A DNA stretch of 29,735 bases from Akkermansiaceae bacterium UBA5689 (lineage in GTDB: Bacteria > Verrucomicrobiota > Verrucomicrobiia > Verrucomicrobiales > Akkermansiaceae). The notes under the pieces were generated by a model. That model saw nothing but the letters and a program-made list of their open reading frames with translations. It was not told the DNA's origin and made no database searches. The stretch is from NCBI GenBank assembly GCA_002420305.1, contig DIHT01000085.1:6373-36107 (forward strand), in the 5' to 3' direction. Both the position numbers and the translations under genes were made by a program. Shown piece after piece: positions 1 through 9,904 of the stretch; position 1 is the stretch's first letter, and every line of letters starts with the position of its first letter.

Positions 1-344
1 TCACAGAGAAACCATTTGCCATTCACCCGGAAGGTTGCTGTCTGCGCCTTGAGGTCAAAGGAAAGGTTCTCGAGGGGTAGCTTCGCTCCGATGTAGCTAC
101 CACCATTCTCCTTCTGGAGAGTGGCAGCCAGCTTATCGTGGTCAAAGGCCTGCTTGCGCAATCCCTCCTTCAGATCGATCAGAATAAACTCGCGCTCTCC
201 CTTTGGCAGATTGTTGCAGTACCACATGGAGGAGCCATCAGGGCTCCAGTTTGGGCTGATACGGTCCTTGTAGACATTTGCATATGTGACCGGGAGGAAA
301 CTCAGGGCGAGTGTAACGATGGCGCAGACGGATTGGATTCTCAT
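1..344 (-). CDS. Probable DPP-IV-like S9 peptidase, N-terminal fragment (cut by window edge)
   Basis: The ATG is at 344-342 on the minus strand and the frame stays open to base 1, giving 114 codons of an incomplete gene. The protein begins with a Sec-type signal peptide (MRIQSVCAIVTLALSFLPVTYA), followed by a segment with the pattern YKDRISPNWSPDGSSMWYCN, then REFILIDLKEG and AFDHDKLAATL. This is how the N-terminal beta-propeller of bacterial dipeptidyl-peptidase IV-like S9 proteins usually starts, as I recall the family. The catalytic serine hydrolase domain would lie off the left edge and cannot be checked. A GGAG lies only 3 nt before the ATG, an imperfect ribosome site. The gene lies 150 nt downstream of the CotH-LTD gene on the same strand. 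The family call is moderately sure; that this is a real exported protein is more secure. Confidence 0.6.
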   Translation of the reverse strand, partial: MRIQSVCAIVTLALSFLPVTYANVYKDRISPNWSPDGSSMWYCNNLPKGEREFILIDLKEGLRKQAFDHDKLAATLQKENGGSYIGAKLPLENLSFDLKAQTATFRVNGKWFLC

Positions 345-494
345 GTGCTCCGTGCAGTTTCCAATGAAACATGGCCCTCTTACAACCACGCAGTCCTACC
401 ATGCTGATCCATTTGAGCGCTGCGACTCCATTTATAGACAGGATAGCCTCGCACAGGCCCTCTGAAGGGCAGTTAGTTCTAAGTGAAAGGAGAA

Positions 495-3400
495 TTACTC
501 TCCCCTTAGTCGCACAAAAAAGGGCGTTTCTCGGTTTTGTGCGTGCTGGGCCATCCGGATGATAGTGGTAGCCCTGCCGCCCCCATTATCTATTTGAGAT
601 ACTGGCTCGATAAGGTCCAAAGCAGAGCTCCAGGTGATAAGGTCGCTTGAAACTTCGACGGAGAGAGATCCGAGAGCTCTCAGGTCCTCTTGAAAGCTGA
701 TGACCAGGTAGTCATTGGTTGCTCCATTGACCTGAAGCGTCTCAAGCCGGATGGTCAACGGAGGCTCTGCATCAGGTGATACAGGATCCGTCCCGTGGAG
801 GAATTCCATGAAATTGCTGATTGTGTCATGGTCATCGTCATCCTGAGGGCCTCCCTGAAGATTGTTTCCCGCAGACCATGTAAGGTAGCTCAGACCAGGT
901 GAGCTTTCCTCTCCGGGCGTGCCTCCGGGATTGCTGCTGATGGTCCATTGAGAGGGGTCTTCCATGCTCGCATCGGAATCCGGGTTGAGCAGGACGAGGC
1001 TCGAGCCTTCTCCATCGGCAGAGGTCGGCCAGGGAAGTCGATCATTGTAGGTAAAGTCAATGATCGGCTGAGAGGATGGCCCGGCAAGGAGGAGGGTCTC
1101 CCCATCATTGCTGAGTCGCCCGGTATATTCGAACCATTGAACGTCAGAGAGGGGTCCATAGCGCGCCTCAAAGGCAACGCGGTTCCGCAAGAGCAGGAGG
1201 CGATCACCTGGTCCAAGAACGGTGTTGTCCGCAAAGTCAAAGTTTACTCCAGAATCAAATCGGACCCCGGTAAGGTCAATGTTTCTGGAGCCGGTGTTGA
1301 GCAGTTCGATAAATTCATAGTCATCCCGGTCGCTACTTATGAGTAATTCCTCCGGTGAGGAAGGCTCTCCGGGATGGTAATGAAGTTCCGAAATGACGAG
1401 ATTTCGACGACTCGCGGGCTCGCTGTCTATAGTGAAAAGCGCCTCATTCAGCGCACTCCACTCTCCCGTGCGGGTGTTGTATGCGCGAGCTCTTAAACGG
1501 GTAGGAGACTGAAAGAAGAGAGGGTTGGAAACGTTATTGCCTCCAGCCCCAGTCTGGAGGGAGCTCACATTCGCAACCGGGTTCGGCACTCCCCCGGGCA
1601 GGCGGGGGTCACTCCCATCAACGGTATAGTAAATGGTGCGGGCATCCGTGGACATGGAGACGGGGGTGGTGGGCATGACGGAGCCTCCATGCTGGCTGAA
1701 GATCGGGGCAATAATGTCGGGATACATTCCAATCGACTTGAATCGGCTCACCATCGTGTCGGTTAGTCCCCGGAAGTGGCTGTTCATCAGGTTGGCTTGA
1801 TAAGATTCCCATGATTGGGGCGAACGAAAACCCCAGCGGGCGGACTCAGAAATGAAGCCTAGGCGGGCCTCTGCGGTCCGAACCCGAAGGCGTCTGATGT
1901 TACGCATCGGAGTAAAAGCGCCATCGTTGAAGAAGTGCTTATGAATACGGTCAGCGACCAGCATTTGGAAATCTTCTCCTCCCGGCCCTCCTCGCATTTC
2001 GGACATAAAGTTGAGGGGTCCCGGGTGCCCTGCTTTCCCGGAGCTGGCTGGGCGGAGGTAGCCGTCAGCGTCTTTAATCATGAACTTGAAAGGGACTCCT
2101 TTCACGGAAGATCCGAACGAACGGAATTCGCTTTCCGAATCTCCACTGACCCAAACGAGCATGAAGTCTATTATGTTGGCGATATCAATATAATCCGAGG
2201 CCTCATTGAAGGGGTCCTCTCCGAGGACAAGAGACTTGGTTGCGGCCCAAAATCTTCCAGAGCCATCATAGACCTCTTCATCGTTTCGGAAATTATCATT
2301 AGCGTTCACGGCTTCGTATTCATTCTTACTGCCTCCGAAATAGCTGGAGGCCATGTCTGCGCTCCATCTCTCACGCATATGATACTGACCCCAGTAGGTG
2401 CCATTCAGGTAGACATGAACAAATCTTCCGTGGGGAGCGATATTTCCCATGTCCAGCATGGTGTCGTCGGTGAAGCGATTGGACATATAGGCTCCCCTGG
2501 AATTCATGTCGTGGGAGCCGCTGCGGAGATTGATGACATCGAACTCCTCTGCAGGAGGGTGATGCTTGTACTGGAAGCCCTCAAAAATCGGGTAGCGCAC
2601 CTTGGTGGGGCCAAATCGCTCGCGGAAGGCTATGCGGAAGCTTTTCTTACGGAAATTGGTAAAGCGGCCACCGTAGTTGCTTAGTCCGGCATCCTCCTGA
2701 AAGCCCTCGCGACCATCGGGAAAGATCATTTCGATTGAGGCCGGATATTCCTCACGGATATTACTTCCTCCCTCATTCAGAAAACCAGAGTTCTGAGTGA
2801 TCAGAGATATGGAGGGAACGGCTCTCAGGGAGTTGAGCATCCGTGGCCCGTAGGTTGCGCTTTGCGTAATGCTAGTTCGCATCGCACTCTGTTCCACCAC
2901 GTCAGAGGGGAAGATATAGGTATGGGTGTCTACGTTGGTAGGTTGTAGCCCATCCTTGTAGGCGATGGCGCGGACAACAACTGTGCGGTTGATGCTCAAA
3001 GGTGTCCGGTAGACTCTTCCAGATAGTGGCCCTGGTGTAGATCCGTCGATCGTGTAGCGAATCTCAGCTCCCTCAGTCTCGCTGGAAAGTTCAAGCTGGA
3101 ATGGCTCGGTAAAGAATCCCCGGTTTATATTGAATTTGGTGTCTGCGACGAATCCTCCTGTAGTTTCTCCGTTGTGGGCAGCGGGAGTAGGAATTTCGAG
3201 GAACCCGCTTTCTCCGATCGAAGAGTTCGTGGTCTGCAGGCCAAGAAGCTCAGGTGATATGAGCATGTCCGAGCTGTCCAAGTCGCTGTTCAAGCCGTGA
3301 ATGGAAAGAATGTTGCGACCAGTCAGAAGGAGGTTTGTATGATTGGAGAGATCGAAAACTTCATATTCCAGCGCTTCATTGTCGGAGTGGCTGGCGGTTG

Positions 3401-4277
3401 CTTCTGAGTTGTAGGAGAGGTCCGCTGGAGCAGGACTGTTCTCAGAGAGTATCCAGGTTCCATTAAGATAGGCAGCGAAGCCATCGTCGTATTTCATCCC
3501 GAGCGATAGTTCGGTCAGGGTAGCGGGCTCATTCAGATCAAAAGGGACACGCAGGTACAAGCTCGTGTTGATCCCATTGAGAAGGTTACCGAGGTTTCCC
3601 CCAGCTCCGAATTCCGGGACATAGGTGCTGTCTTCGTCGTAGCCGACTCCAGTAAGGGCGTCCCCCCAGCTGGAATCATCGAATTCAAGCTCAGTCCAGC
3701 TACTACCCAGAGCAGCATCAACTGCGGTAGGTATAAGCACCTTTGCAGCGGCGTCCCGAGCCAGGAGGTTGGCCGTTGTTTGGCTGCCTGTCTGGCCCAG
3801 GCCGTATGAGATATCAGGCCGTTGGCGAGGTAAGGGAGAGCCAGCTGCCCCGAACTCGGATATAACGGTGATGCCGTCGGGTGCGACCAGCGCGAGATAT
3901 TCGCCTTCCTTATCAATCTTGAAGTTCGTGTGTAGCTCTTCTCCTGTCCTACGGCGGTCTTTTTCGGAGGCAAATATCAGAAGAAATTGTCCTGGCCCCA
4001 GCTCGGTAGCCGGAAAAGTCCACTTGCTAAGAGCGGTTTCATCATCGGTAAGGAAATATCCACCGAGATTGATGGATCGAGGGCCAGAGTTGAAGATCTC
4101 GATCCAGTCTGAGAACTCGCCATCGCTGTCGCTCAGCCCCTCGGTGTTTTCTGCAAGAAACTCAGTGATGTAAAGATCGGCTCTTGCCGGAGTGCATGCC
4201 AATAGAGTCGCGGCAAGTGTGCAGAGGAAAGTCCCCAGCGAGCAGGAGTGAGAGGGCCACGTTAATTTCGTATTCAC
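495..4277 (-). CDS. Secreted LTD-CotH-LTD surface protein (1260 aa)
   Basis: The start is GTG (4277-4275). Residues 1-33 form a signal peptide ending in ARA; an LLAC segment inside it could alternatively be a lipobox. Domain order: lamin-tail domain (about 34-155), a jelly-roll-like segment with SWTELEFDDSSW (about 190-345), a chitobiase/hexosaminidase C-terminal-like repeat (about 380-455, IRYTIDGSTP), a CotH-like domain (about 540-760), a second chitobiase-type repeat (about 870-950, IYYTVDGSDPR) and a second lamin-tail domain (about 960-1115), then a beta-rich tail. In the CotH region the YLNGTYWGQYHMRERW and IKDADGYL segments match where CotH-family kinases carry their E and DxD active-site residues, but the DxD segment is less canonical than in the paralogue at 19006-22491. 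CotH proteins phosphorylate protein side chains in spore coats; the substrate here is unknown. Probably anchored or active at the cell surface. Domain calls are by motif recognition. Confidence 0.88.
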   Translation of the reverse strand: MNTKLTWPSHSCSLGTFLCTLAATLLACTPARADLYITEFLAENTEGLSDSDGEFSDWIEIFNSGPRSINLGGYFLTDDETALSKWTFPATELGPGQFLLIFASEKDRRRTGEELHTNFKIDKEGEYLALVAPDGITVISEFGAAGSPLPRQRPDISYGLGQTGSQTTANLLARDAAAKVLIPTAVDAALGSSWTELEFDDSSWGDALTGVGYDEDSTYVPEFGAGGNLGNLLNGINTSLYLRVPFDLNEPATLTELSLGMKYDDGFAAYLNGTWILSENSPAPADLSYNSEATASHSDNEALEYEVFDLSNHTNLLLTGRNILSIHGLNSDLDSSDMLISPELLGLQTTNSSIGESGFLEIPTPAAHNGETTGGFVADTKFNINRGFFTEPFQLELSSETEGAEIRYTIDGSTPGPLSGRVYRTPLSINRTVVVRAIAYKDGLQPTNVDTHTYIFPSDVVEQSAMRTSITQSATYGPRMLNSLRAVPSISLITQNSGFLNEGGSNIREEYPASIEMIFPDGREGFQEDAGLSNYGGRFTNFRKKSFRIAFRERFGPTKVRYPIFEGFQYKHHPPAEEFDVINLRSGSHDMNSRGAYMSNRFTDDTMLDMGNIAPHGRFVHVYLNGTYWGQYHMRERWSADMASSYFGGSKNEYEAVNANDNFRNDEEVYDGSGRFWAATKSLVLGEDPFNEASDYIDIANIIDFMLVWVSGDSESEFRSFGSSVKGVPFKFMIKDADGYLRPASSGKAGHPGPLNFMSEMRGGPGGEDFQMLVADRIHKHFFNDGAFTPMRNIRRLRVRTAEARLGFISESARWGFRSPQSWESYQANLMNSHFRGLTDTMVSRFKSIGMYPDIIAPIFSQHGGSVMPTTPVSMSTDARTIYYTVDGSDPRLPGGVPNPVANVSSLQTGAGGNNVSNPLFFQSPTRLRARAYNTRTGEWSALNEALFTIDSEPASRRNLVISELHYHPGEPSSPEELLISSDRDDYEFIELLNTGSRNIDLTGVRFDSGVNFDFADNTVLGPGDRLLLLRNRVAFEARYGPLSDVQWFEYTGRLSNDGETLLLAGPSSQPIIDFTYNDRLPWPTSADGEGSSLVLLNPDSDASMEDPSQWTISSNPGGTPGEESSPGLSYLTWSAGNNLQGGPQDDDDHDTISNFMEFLHGTDPVSPDAEPPLTIRLETLQVNGATNDYLVISFQEDLRALGSLSVEVSSDLITWSSALDLIEPVSQIDNGGGRATTIIRMAQHAQNRETPFFVRLRGE

Positions 4278-4491
4278 GGTGATGGGATTTTGCGGATCCT
4301 ACCTGTGATGAGAGTTGAGAGCACCCAAAATATCAGATTAGGAGATCGAGTTCTGTGGGATCGGCCTCCTTGAATTCTGGGAGAGGTCTTGCTACGGGCG
4401 TTTTGTGTCCCAGAGCCCCTCAGGTGGGGTATGAGATCGCTGTTTCGAACCAAATCCTCTCGCAGGAGAGAGGCGTTTCCGGAGAGGAAAT
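4278..4491. other. Intergenic spacer without a convincing gene
   Basis: This 214-nt gap separates two minus-strand genes. It holds a 6-bp inverted repeat (CCTCTC at 4456-4461 with GAGAGG at 4468-4473) and a 5-bp one right after the upstream stop (TTTCC/GGAAA at 4476-4490). Neither is followed by a clear T-run on the minus strand, so I do not call a terminator. A possible 82-codon frame crossing the gap has arginine-rich, low-complexity content with no recognisable features. Confidence 0.5.
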
Positions 4492-7400
4492 TTACTGCGA
4501 TTGAACCTTTACGCCCTGCCACGGAGCCGTCGGGTGAAATTCACCCTTGCCTCGGGGCACCAGCACTACCCGACTCAGGTCGATGAGAAAGTTGCTCTGG
4601 AGGGGCCTCATGCTCTGAGCGGCCAACCGGTGAACACCGCTGGGCAGAGACAATGTGGTGAGTTTGGCCCAATTGTAGGTATCCCAGTCGCTAGTATCCG
4701 GGACGACTCCCGTGATTTCCTTTGTTCCTATCTTTAGACTGATCGAGCTTCCGGAAGCGTTGCGGTGGAGAGCCCAGTTGATCCAGAGATCAAATTGACC
4801 TCCTCTTTGGATCTGAAAGCGCCACTCTGCGCGGTCTTTCTCGCTACCCCAGTGTCCGAGATTGCGGTAGCGCTGCTCGAAGACAAGGCTGGGCCCGTAT
4901 ACTTCTGCGGCTGATGCGGGCAGTGTAATAAATTCGTTGGGTTCCTGAGCGATCAGTATTGGAGTGTTGTTTGTGAATGTCTTTAGGGGAGTTCCCGCTA
5001 CCTGCAGGTAAGCCAGCAAATCACGCATTTGCGAAAGATCGATGGATGCTTCCAATCCCTCTGGCATCAGAGAGAGCCCCGTGGAGGAAAGGGATTTGAT
5101 CTCAGTACGCGGAACCGTTGAGCGGTCTCCGCCGATCCCTACCATCGTGACAGCAGAGCTTGTTTCTTGGGCGATAGCGCCGGCACGGGTTGTTCCGTCC
5201 TGAAGAGAAGCCATGAACATCATCCAGTTTTGTGAGACGGCTCGGTTAGGATCAAGAATCGCAGTGAGATAGGTTTTGGCGCTCCGATCAGAAAGAGAGG
5301 AAAGGTCTGGGCCAGCCGGTATTCCAAGACCATCAAGTCGGTGGCAAGTGGCGCATTGCGTGGAGAATATGCCCTTGCCGCGGTCGCGGTCTCCCGTGCC
5401 ATCAAGAGCAGAGGCGTATTGGGTGATCACTGTCTGGCGATTGGGAGTAGTCGCTTTACCAAACAGGGATTCTGCCCGGGTCCGAATGGCCTCGTTCTCG
5501 TGCTTAAGCAGCAGTTGGCGGCGTCCAATATCAATCGAGGCCCTGAGTTCCTTCATTGTGCCCGTAACTGACGAGAGAAAGAGGGACGTCAGTTCTGTCC
5601 TGCTCATTAAGTAGTCAAGAATCGCGTTACGCAGCGTCGGTCCATATTCTCCCCACTGCTTGAGCAGAGCTTGAATGAGCTTCGGGTTGCTTCCGCGGAG
5701 AAGCACGGGAACGGCCGCCACCTGTAATTCGATGGCCGTCTTGGGACGGAGGAGCGACAGCAGTAGGGGAGTATCGGTGGAGGGGCTATCGGCTTCCGCC
5801 AGTAATTTTAGTGCTGCCAGACGGTCAGGGAGGTGTGATTCGGGGCTTTCCAGAGTTTGCCGTGCGTCATTGAACAAAGGAGAAAGAGCCGCGCGCCAGC
5901 GAGCAATATCAGAAGATTTTGAGCTGACGCGCAGGAGAGTTGCGGCACTGGAGAAGATCAATTCGGGGTCATTGCGCGATTCGCCCGGTGTGCCGATGAG
6001 CTGTTTCATCAGAACCGGAAGCACGCGGGCTGCTTCTTCGGGAGAGAGTTGCCTCATCAGGGCTTCGATGAGGGGTCCAGACGCGGCGTTCTGTTTTTCG
6101 GGCATAATAGCGGAGAGTGCTGCGCCGATATGGTTCCTTGCAGCGGTGAGTCCGGAAGCGCGAAGATAGATCTGGTCAGGATGCGCCAACAAAAATCTCC
6201 CGAGGGCCACTCCGGCCGGTTGGTAGCTTTTATCTGCAAGCGCGTAGGCGGCCTGCATTTGAACATGAGGGCTCTCGGCCATAAGGAGTTCAACTGCTTT
6301 TTCAAGGAGCCTCTTTGAGTCGAGTTTTCCGATCCGGAGACCGTTCCGGCGTGGCTCAGGATGAGGGTCAGCGAGTGCCACAGCGAGGTCTTCTCCGGTA
6401 AGCCCCTTGAGGTCCGCGAGGGCGCTGGATGCCTGCAAGCGGGCCTCCGGTATGCTGCTTTTTCTCAGGATGCTCCGGAGCGCAGGAAGAGCCGACTCTC
6501 TGTCTGCCGAACCCAACCATGTGAGCATCATATGCGCGGTGTCGCGCTGCCATCCGTTACGAGAATCGAGAGCGGACGCTAATTCCTCTGGAGATAAATT
6601 AGCGAGCTGAAGAGGCTCAGGACGTTTTCCATCAGCGGGCATGATGCGATAGATGCGTCCGCGGTCATGACCCGCACGGAGACGTCCGTCGGCGATCATT
6701 TCGCGGGTGAGGTCAGGATCGATCCACTCTGGATGCTCAATGACGAGGCGATAAAAGTCGGCAATATAGAAGCCGCCGTCGGGACCCGTTCGCAGCGAAG
6801 TCGGGCGGAACCAGGAGTCCTTGCTTCGCAGAAATTCGCTCTGGGCATCGGACGCTGCCCTTGTTGCCTGCATGAGGACGCCGTTCCATGAGATTTCGCG
6901 CCTGCTGACGCAGTTGTGAACCGGGCAGGAAAAATAGATTGAGGGTGTAAGGATATCGCGGAAAAGAGAGCCGCGGTAGAAGTTAAATCCACAGGCGGAT
7001 GTCAGCCTGCCGGGGGAGCCCGGGGGTGGGCGCTGGTAGCCCCGGTAATGGCTCAGAATTTGACTCGAGGGATAGAGATCTACTACCCCGAACAGGGGGT
7101 GCCGGGCAGGGGGTTGCTCAACTTCTGGATTCATGCGCAGGTGATGATCTTCCAGAGCCACTTGCCACCCGTTTGAGTTGTTGCCTGCCACCCAGTTTCC
7201 CCAGTCATCCCTGTTGCGCCCGTGCTGGGTGACCCCGGTAGCGTATTCCATTTCGCCAGTGTCTGGTTTGATCCGGAGGTCGAATCCCCCGAGGTTGAGC
7301 TCTTTTCCTGTTTTGGTGGACCTGATGACTCCTCCACTGTCGCCGTTAGCGACATAGATCCATCCATCGAGACCCCAGCTAAGCCCATTGCCTCGATGTT

Positions 7401-9654
7401 GTTCGTTGCCACGGCCAAACCCCTCATAGAGAATCATCTTGGAGTCGGCCCTGCCATCTCCCGTCGTGTCCTGAAGAAACCAGATATTTGGAGGTGCAAC
7501 GACAAGGGCTCCCTCGCGCCATGGGAGGACCGTATTGGCGGTTTCCAGGCCCTCGCAGAAAAGAGTTCGCTGGTTGTAGGAGCCATCTCCATTGGTGTCG
7601 GTAAGAAATACGATTCGGGATCCCGGTTTCCCTTTGTTGTCGATTCCAAGGGGGTAATCTGCCATTTCAGCAACCCACATCCTTCCGTCTGGTCCCCACG
7701 CCAGATCGACGGGGTCCATGACGAGCGGTTCCGCTGCTACCAGTTCAACCTTAAGCCCCTCATGAACTTCCATGGCACGGAGCGATGTGGCAGGGCTGCT
7801 CGGTTGAGCGGCCTGATTTCCGAGAAGGTCATTGAAGGATCGGAGGTCTATATGGTGAGGAAAAATCGCTCCCGTATCCTCGTTTTGCCAGTAAAGGTGA
7901 TTGCGCTTGAGCCAGGCTCCATTGTTGGTGCCGTCCGCCCGGACAATTGGGGGAAGGACATTCTGGTTTCGTGAGTGCTGTTCCCCTACACCGTCACCTT
8001 CCCGGACTCCTTCAAGACCCACCCGGCTCCACCCCTTCGTCAAAGATTCCAGTAGCCGAGTGCCGTAATGTCTACCATTGGAAAAAATGAGGTCCTCCTG
8101 CCCGTCGTCGTCGAGGTCAGCGAAGCGTAATCCGGCATCCCCTCCCGTTTTTGTGACGATGGAAAAGGGCTCTGGCAGAGAGAATGAAAGCTTTTTCCAT
8201 TTGGAGTCGTGCCGCTGATATACTGCAGAGGAGTCGGGACGGCCTACGATAATCTCACAGATGCCATCGCCGTCGAGATCTCGCAGACGGACTCCTCCAT
8301 CGCGGCCTTCCTGGTGAGTCGAGACATTTTGCAGGCCTCTCACGAGGTGATCCCTGACTTCCCACTGATCCTCATGGTAGATCCAGAATTTGTTGCGGCC
8401 ATCCTTTCCGGTAACAAGTAATGCCGTTTCCCCGCTGCTGCTGACCACTCCGAAGCGGGCGGCCGGCGTGATCTCAACAGGAAAGGGAGTCTCATGCCAT
8501 TGTCGGGCTTCAGGCTTCCAGACTCGACAGACTCTTACTTTGGGATTCCCGATAATGACGTCCATGAAGCCGTCATTGTTGACGTCGAGAATTCGTATCC
8601 CATTGTCACTGCCGTCGGGTTTTCGGATTGGGTTTCCTGCGAGGAGATTGCTTGTCATGAACTTATGCATCTCGCCCATGTTGAGGAATTTCACTTTTTT
8701 CCCATGGATCCGGTTGGCGTGGTCGACGATCTCGACCATCTGGCTATTGCGCATCCAGTTGCCAGCGTGGAAACAAAGAGAGACTGCGCCCTGCTTGGTT
8801 ACTGTTGCGTCTACCGCAGCCTTGTAATCAGCGATGGTTACCGGGTTCTGCGCGCCATGCAGGGCCTGTCCGGTGTAATCGTTGGGATAGACGAAGGGGA
8901 GCTCCCAAATCTTTCTGCCCACCATGAAGGGATATGGATAGTTCTCGATATAATTGACGAAGCCCTTGGCAAGATACCGCGCGAAGCGATCAGAGCCTCC
9001 GGAACCCTCCTTGAAGAGAGTGGTTGGGATCTCGGGATCATCAGGAGAAAAGACGACCCCAACACTTGTTGACATCGATATGAAATTTCCTTCAGGGCTG
9101 GTCGAACCGAGTATTTCTGAGTAAGCCCGAGGGCTGGGAGTATTCTGCCCATCCATACATCCAAACCGGAACCCTACGGAATCGTTGTTCGGGATCCGGG
9201 CGAGGAGATCGACGCAGCCATGATAGTCTTTGCTCGCACGAGTGAAATCAAGGTGCTGGAGAAGAGGGCAGGGATGACTCAGGGTGTGAGTTTCGAGAGA
9301 AACGCCCTCTTCGAGGAGCCATTGCATGTTGGGATGTTCCGGATTGGGCCGGTTGCAGGTGATGCTGACTGCCCCACGGCCATCGATGACCTTCAGTCGC
9401 TCGATGATTGGGGTCAGGTAGTCGCGGAAATGCTGGCCGTCTCCTGACATGTCATCGATCGCGAGAACGACTACAGCCTCGACGCCCTCCTCTCCAATCC
9501 ACTGGGGGGTAACAAGTTTGGGAGATTGCTGGCCGAATTGCCAGGGATTGTTCGGTTCATCAAGGTGGGTCAGCCGGTTGCCGGGGCCTGCGGATGCCGG
9601 GAGGACTAGCTCGGCAACTGCAAGACTGAGAAGGGAAAGGCAAGCGAGGCGCAT
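4492..9654 (-). CDS. Secreted NodB deacetylase / VCBS / PVC dehydrogenase / HEAT / cytochrome c fusion protein
   Basis: 1720 residues, ATG at 9654, with a signal peptide of about 22 residues (ending PASA). A NodB-like polysaccharide deacetylase domain follows (about 45-330): AIDD (D67, D68) stands for the TFDD metal motif and H123-T-L-S-H127 is the HxxxH motif. Three FG-GAP/VCBS-like calcium repeats come next (about 350-540; DVNNDGFMD, DLDGDGICE, DLDDDGQED). Residues about 628-1020 match the NHL/sorbosone-dehydrogenase-like 'membrane-bound dehydrogenase' domain of PVC bacteria (GPDGRMWVAEMADYPLG). HEAT-like helical repeats run to about 1420. A heme-c site CATCH (C1434-H1438) opens the PVC-type cytochrome domain, ending MPEGLEASIDLSQMRDLLAYL. 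Residues about 1555-1710 look like a beta-sandwich carbohydrate-binding domain. Likely role (inferred): periplasmic or surface carbohydrate oxidation with electrons passed to heme c. The substrate is not known. Confidence 0.88.
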   Translation of the reverse strand: MRLACLSLLSLAVAELVLPASAGPGNRLTHLDEPNNPWQFGQQSPKLVTPQWIGEEGVEAVVVLAIDDMSGDGQHFRDYLTPIIERLKVIDGRGAVSITCNRPNPEHPNMQWLLEEGVSLETHTLSHPCPLLQHLDFTRASKDYHGCVDLLARIPNNDSVGFRFGCMDGQNTPSPRAYSEILGSTSPEGNFISMSTSVGVVFSPDDPEIPTTLFKEGSGGSDRFARYLAKGFVNYIENYPYPFMVGRKIWELPFVYPNDYTGQALHGAQNPVTIADYKAAVDATVTKQGAVSLCFHAGNWMRNSQMVEIVDHANRIHGKKVKFLNMGEMHKFMTSNLLAGNPIRKPDGSDNGIRILDVNNDGFMDVIIGNPKVRVCRVWKPEARQWHETPFPVEITPAARFGVVSSSGETALLVTGKDGRNKFWIYHEDQWEVRDHLVRGLQNVSTHQEGRDGGVRLRDLDGDGICEIIVGRPDSSAVYQRHDSKWKKLSFSLPEPFSIVTKTGGDAGLRFADLDDDGQEDLIFSNGRHYGTRLLESLTKGWSRVGLEGVREGDGVGEQHSRNQNVLPPIVRADGTNNGAWLKRNHLYWQNEDTGAIFPHHIDLRSFNDLLGNQAAQPSSPATSLRAMEVHEGLKVELVAAEPLVMDPVDLAWGPDGRMWVAEMADYPLGIDNKGKPGSRIVFLTDTNGDGSYNQRTLFCEGLETANTVLPWREGALVVAPPNIWFLQDTTGDGRADSKMILYEGFGRGNEQHRGNGLSWGLDGWIYVANGDSGGVIRSTKTGKELNLGGFDLRIKPDTGEMEYATGVTQHGRNRDDWGNWVAGNNSNGWQVALEDHHLRMNPEVEQPPARHPLFGVVDLYPSSQILSHYRGYQRPPPGSPGRLTSACGFNFYRGSLFRDILTPSIYFSCPVHNCVSRREISWNGVLMQATRAASDAQSEFLRSKDSWFRPTSLRTGPDGGFYIADFYRLVIEHPEWIDPDLTREMIADGRLRAGHDRGRIYRIMPADGKRPEPLQLANLSPEELASALDSRNGWQRDTAHMMLTWLGSADRESALPALRSILRKSSIPEARLQASSALADLKGLTGEDLAVALADPHPEPRRNGLRIGKLDSKRLLEKAVELLMAESPHVQMQAAYALADKSYQPAGVALGRFLLAHPDQIYLRASGLTAARNHIGAALSAIMPEKQNAASGPLIEALMRQLSPEEAARVLPVLMKQLIGTPGESRNDPELIFSSAATLLRVSSKSSDIARWRAALSPLFNDARQTLESPESHLPDRLAALKLLAEADSPSTDTPLLLSLLRPKTAIELQVAAVPVLLRGSNPKLIQALLKQWGEYGPTLRNAILDYLMSRTELTSLFLSSVTGTMKELRASIDIGRRQLLLKHENEAIRTRAESLFGKATTPNRQTVITQYASALDGTGDRDRGKGIFSTQCATCHRLDGLGIPAGPDLSSLSDRSAKTYLTAILDPNRAVSQNWMMFMASLQDGTTRAGAIAQETSSAVTMVGIGGDRSTVPRTEIKSLSSTGLSLMPEGLEASIDLSQMRDLLAYLQVAGTPLKTFTNNTPILIAQEPNEFITLPASAAEVYGPSLVFEQRYRNLGHWGSEKDRAEWRFQIQRGGQFDLWINWALHRNASGSSISLKIGTKEITGVVPDTSDWDTYNWAKLTTLSLPSGVHRLAAQSMRPLQSNFLIDLSRVVLVPRGKGEFHPTAPWQGVKVQSQ

Positions 9655-9847
9655 CGGGTGGTGGATCGGGTAAATGAACGGAGGTCATTTTGAGATCCAA
9701 GGGAGATGATTCAAAGATAAAAGGGTTCTTGCGGTCCCGGAGCGAAACTATCCTTGGTGCCCGAGGATCAGTTCTTCCAAAGGGTTCGCTGGCAGGTCGA
9801 GAACTGTGTGTAGGCGGCTGTGGGCGGGAGTTGCCGGATCTGGGACA

Positions 9848-9884
9848 AGAAAAAGGCGGTGAAACCGAGAGGTTTCACCGCCTT
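9848..9884 (-). terminator. Strong intrinsic terminator after the LamG/TSP3 gene
   Basis: A perfect 14-bp inverted repeat (9853-9866 with 9871-9884) has a 4-nt loop. Read on the minus strand it is followed by TTTTTCTTG. It lies 20 nt beyond the stop codon of the gene ending at 9905. On the plus strand no T-run follows the stem, so it works in one direction only. It separates the upstream surface protein gene from the deacetylase fusion gene, which therefore needs its own promoter in 9655-9852. Confidence 0.93.
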
Positions 9885-9904
9885 GAAAAAAAGAGAGAGC
9901 TTCC

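Noticed and set aside
425..503. Terminator after the CotH gene at 495
   Set aside because: Small hairpins (GGAGA/TCTCC over the stop codon, GCCCT/AGGGC further on) have 5-bp stems and no clear T-run, so I do not call one.
1935..2684. Plus-strand frame of 249 codons
   Set aside because: It is antisense to the CotH domain of the gene at 495-4277, with no recognisable motif.
4274..4522. 82-codon minus-strand frame between the CotH and deacetylase fusion genes
   Set aside because: It overlaps the ends of both neighbours, is arginine-rich with no protein-like pattern and has no ribosome site.
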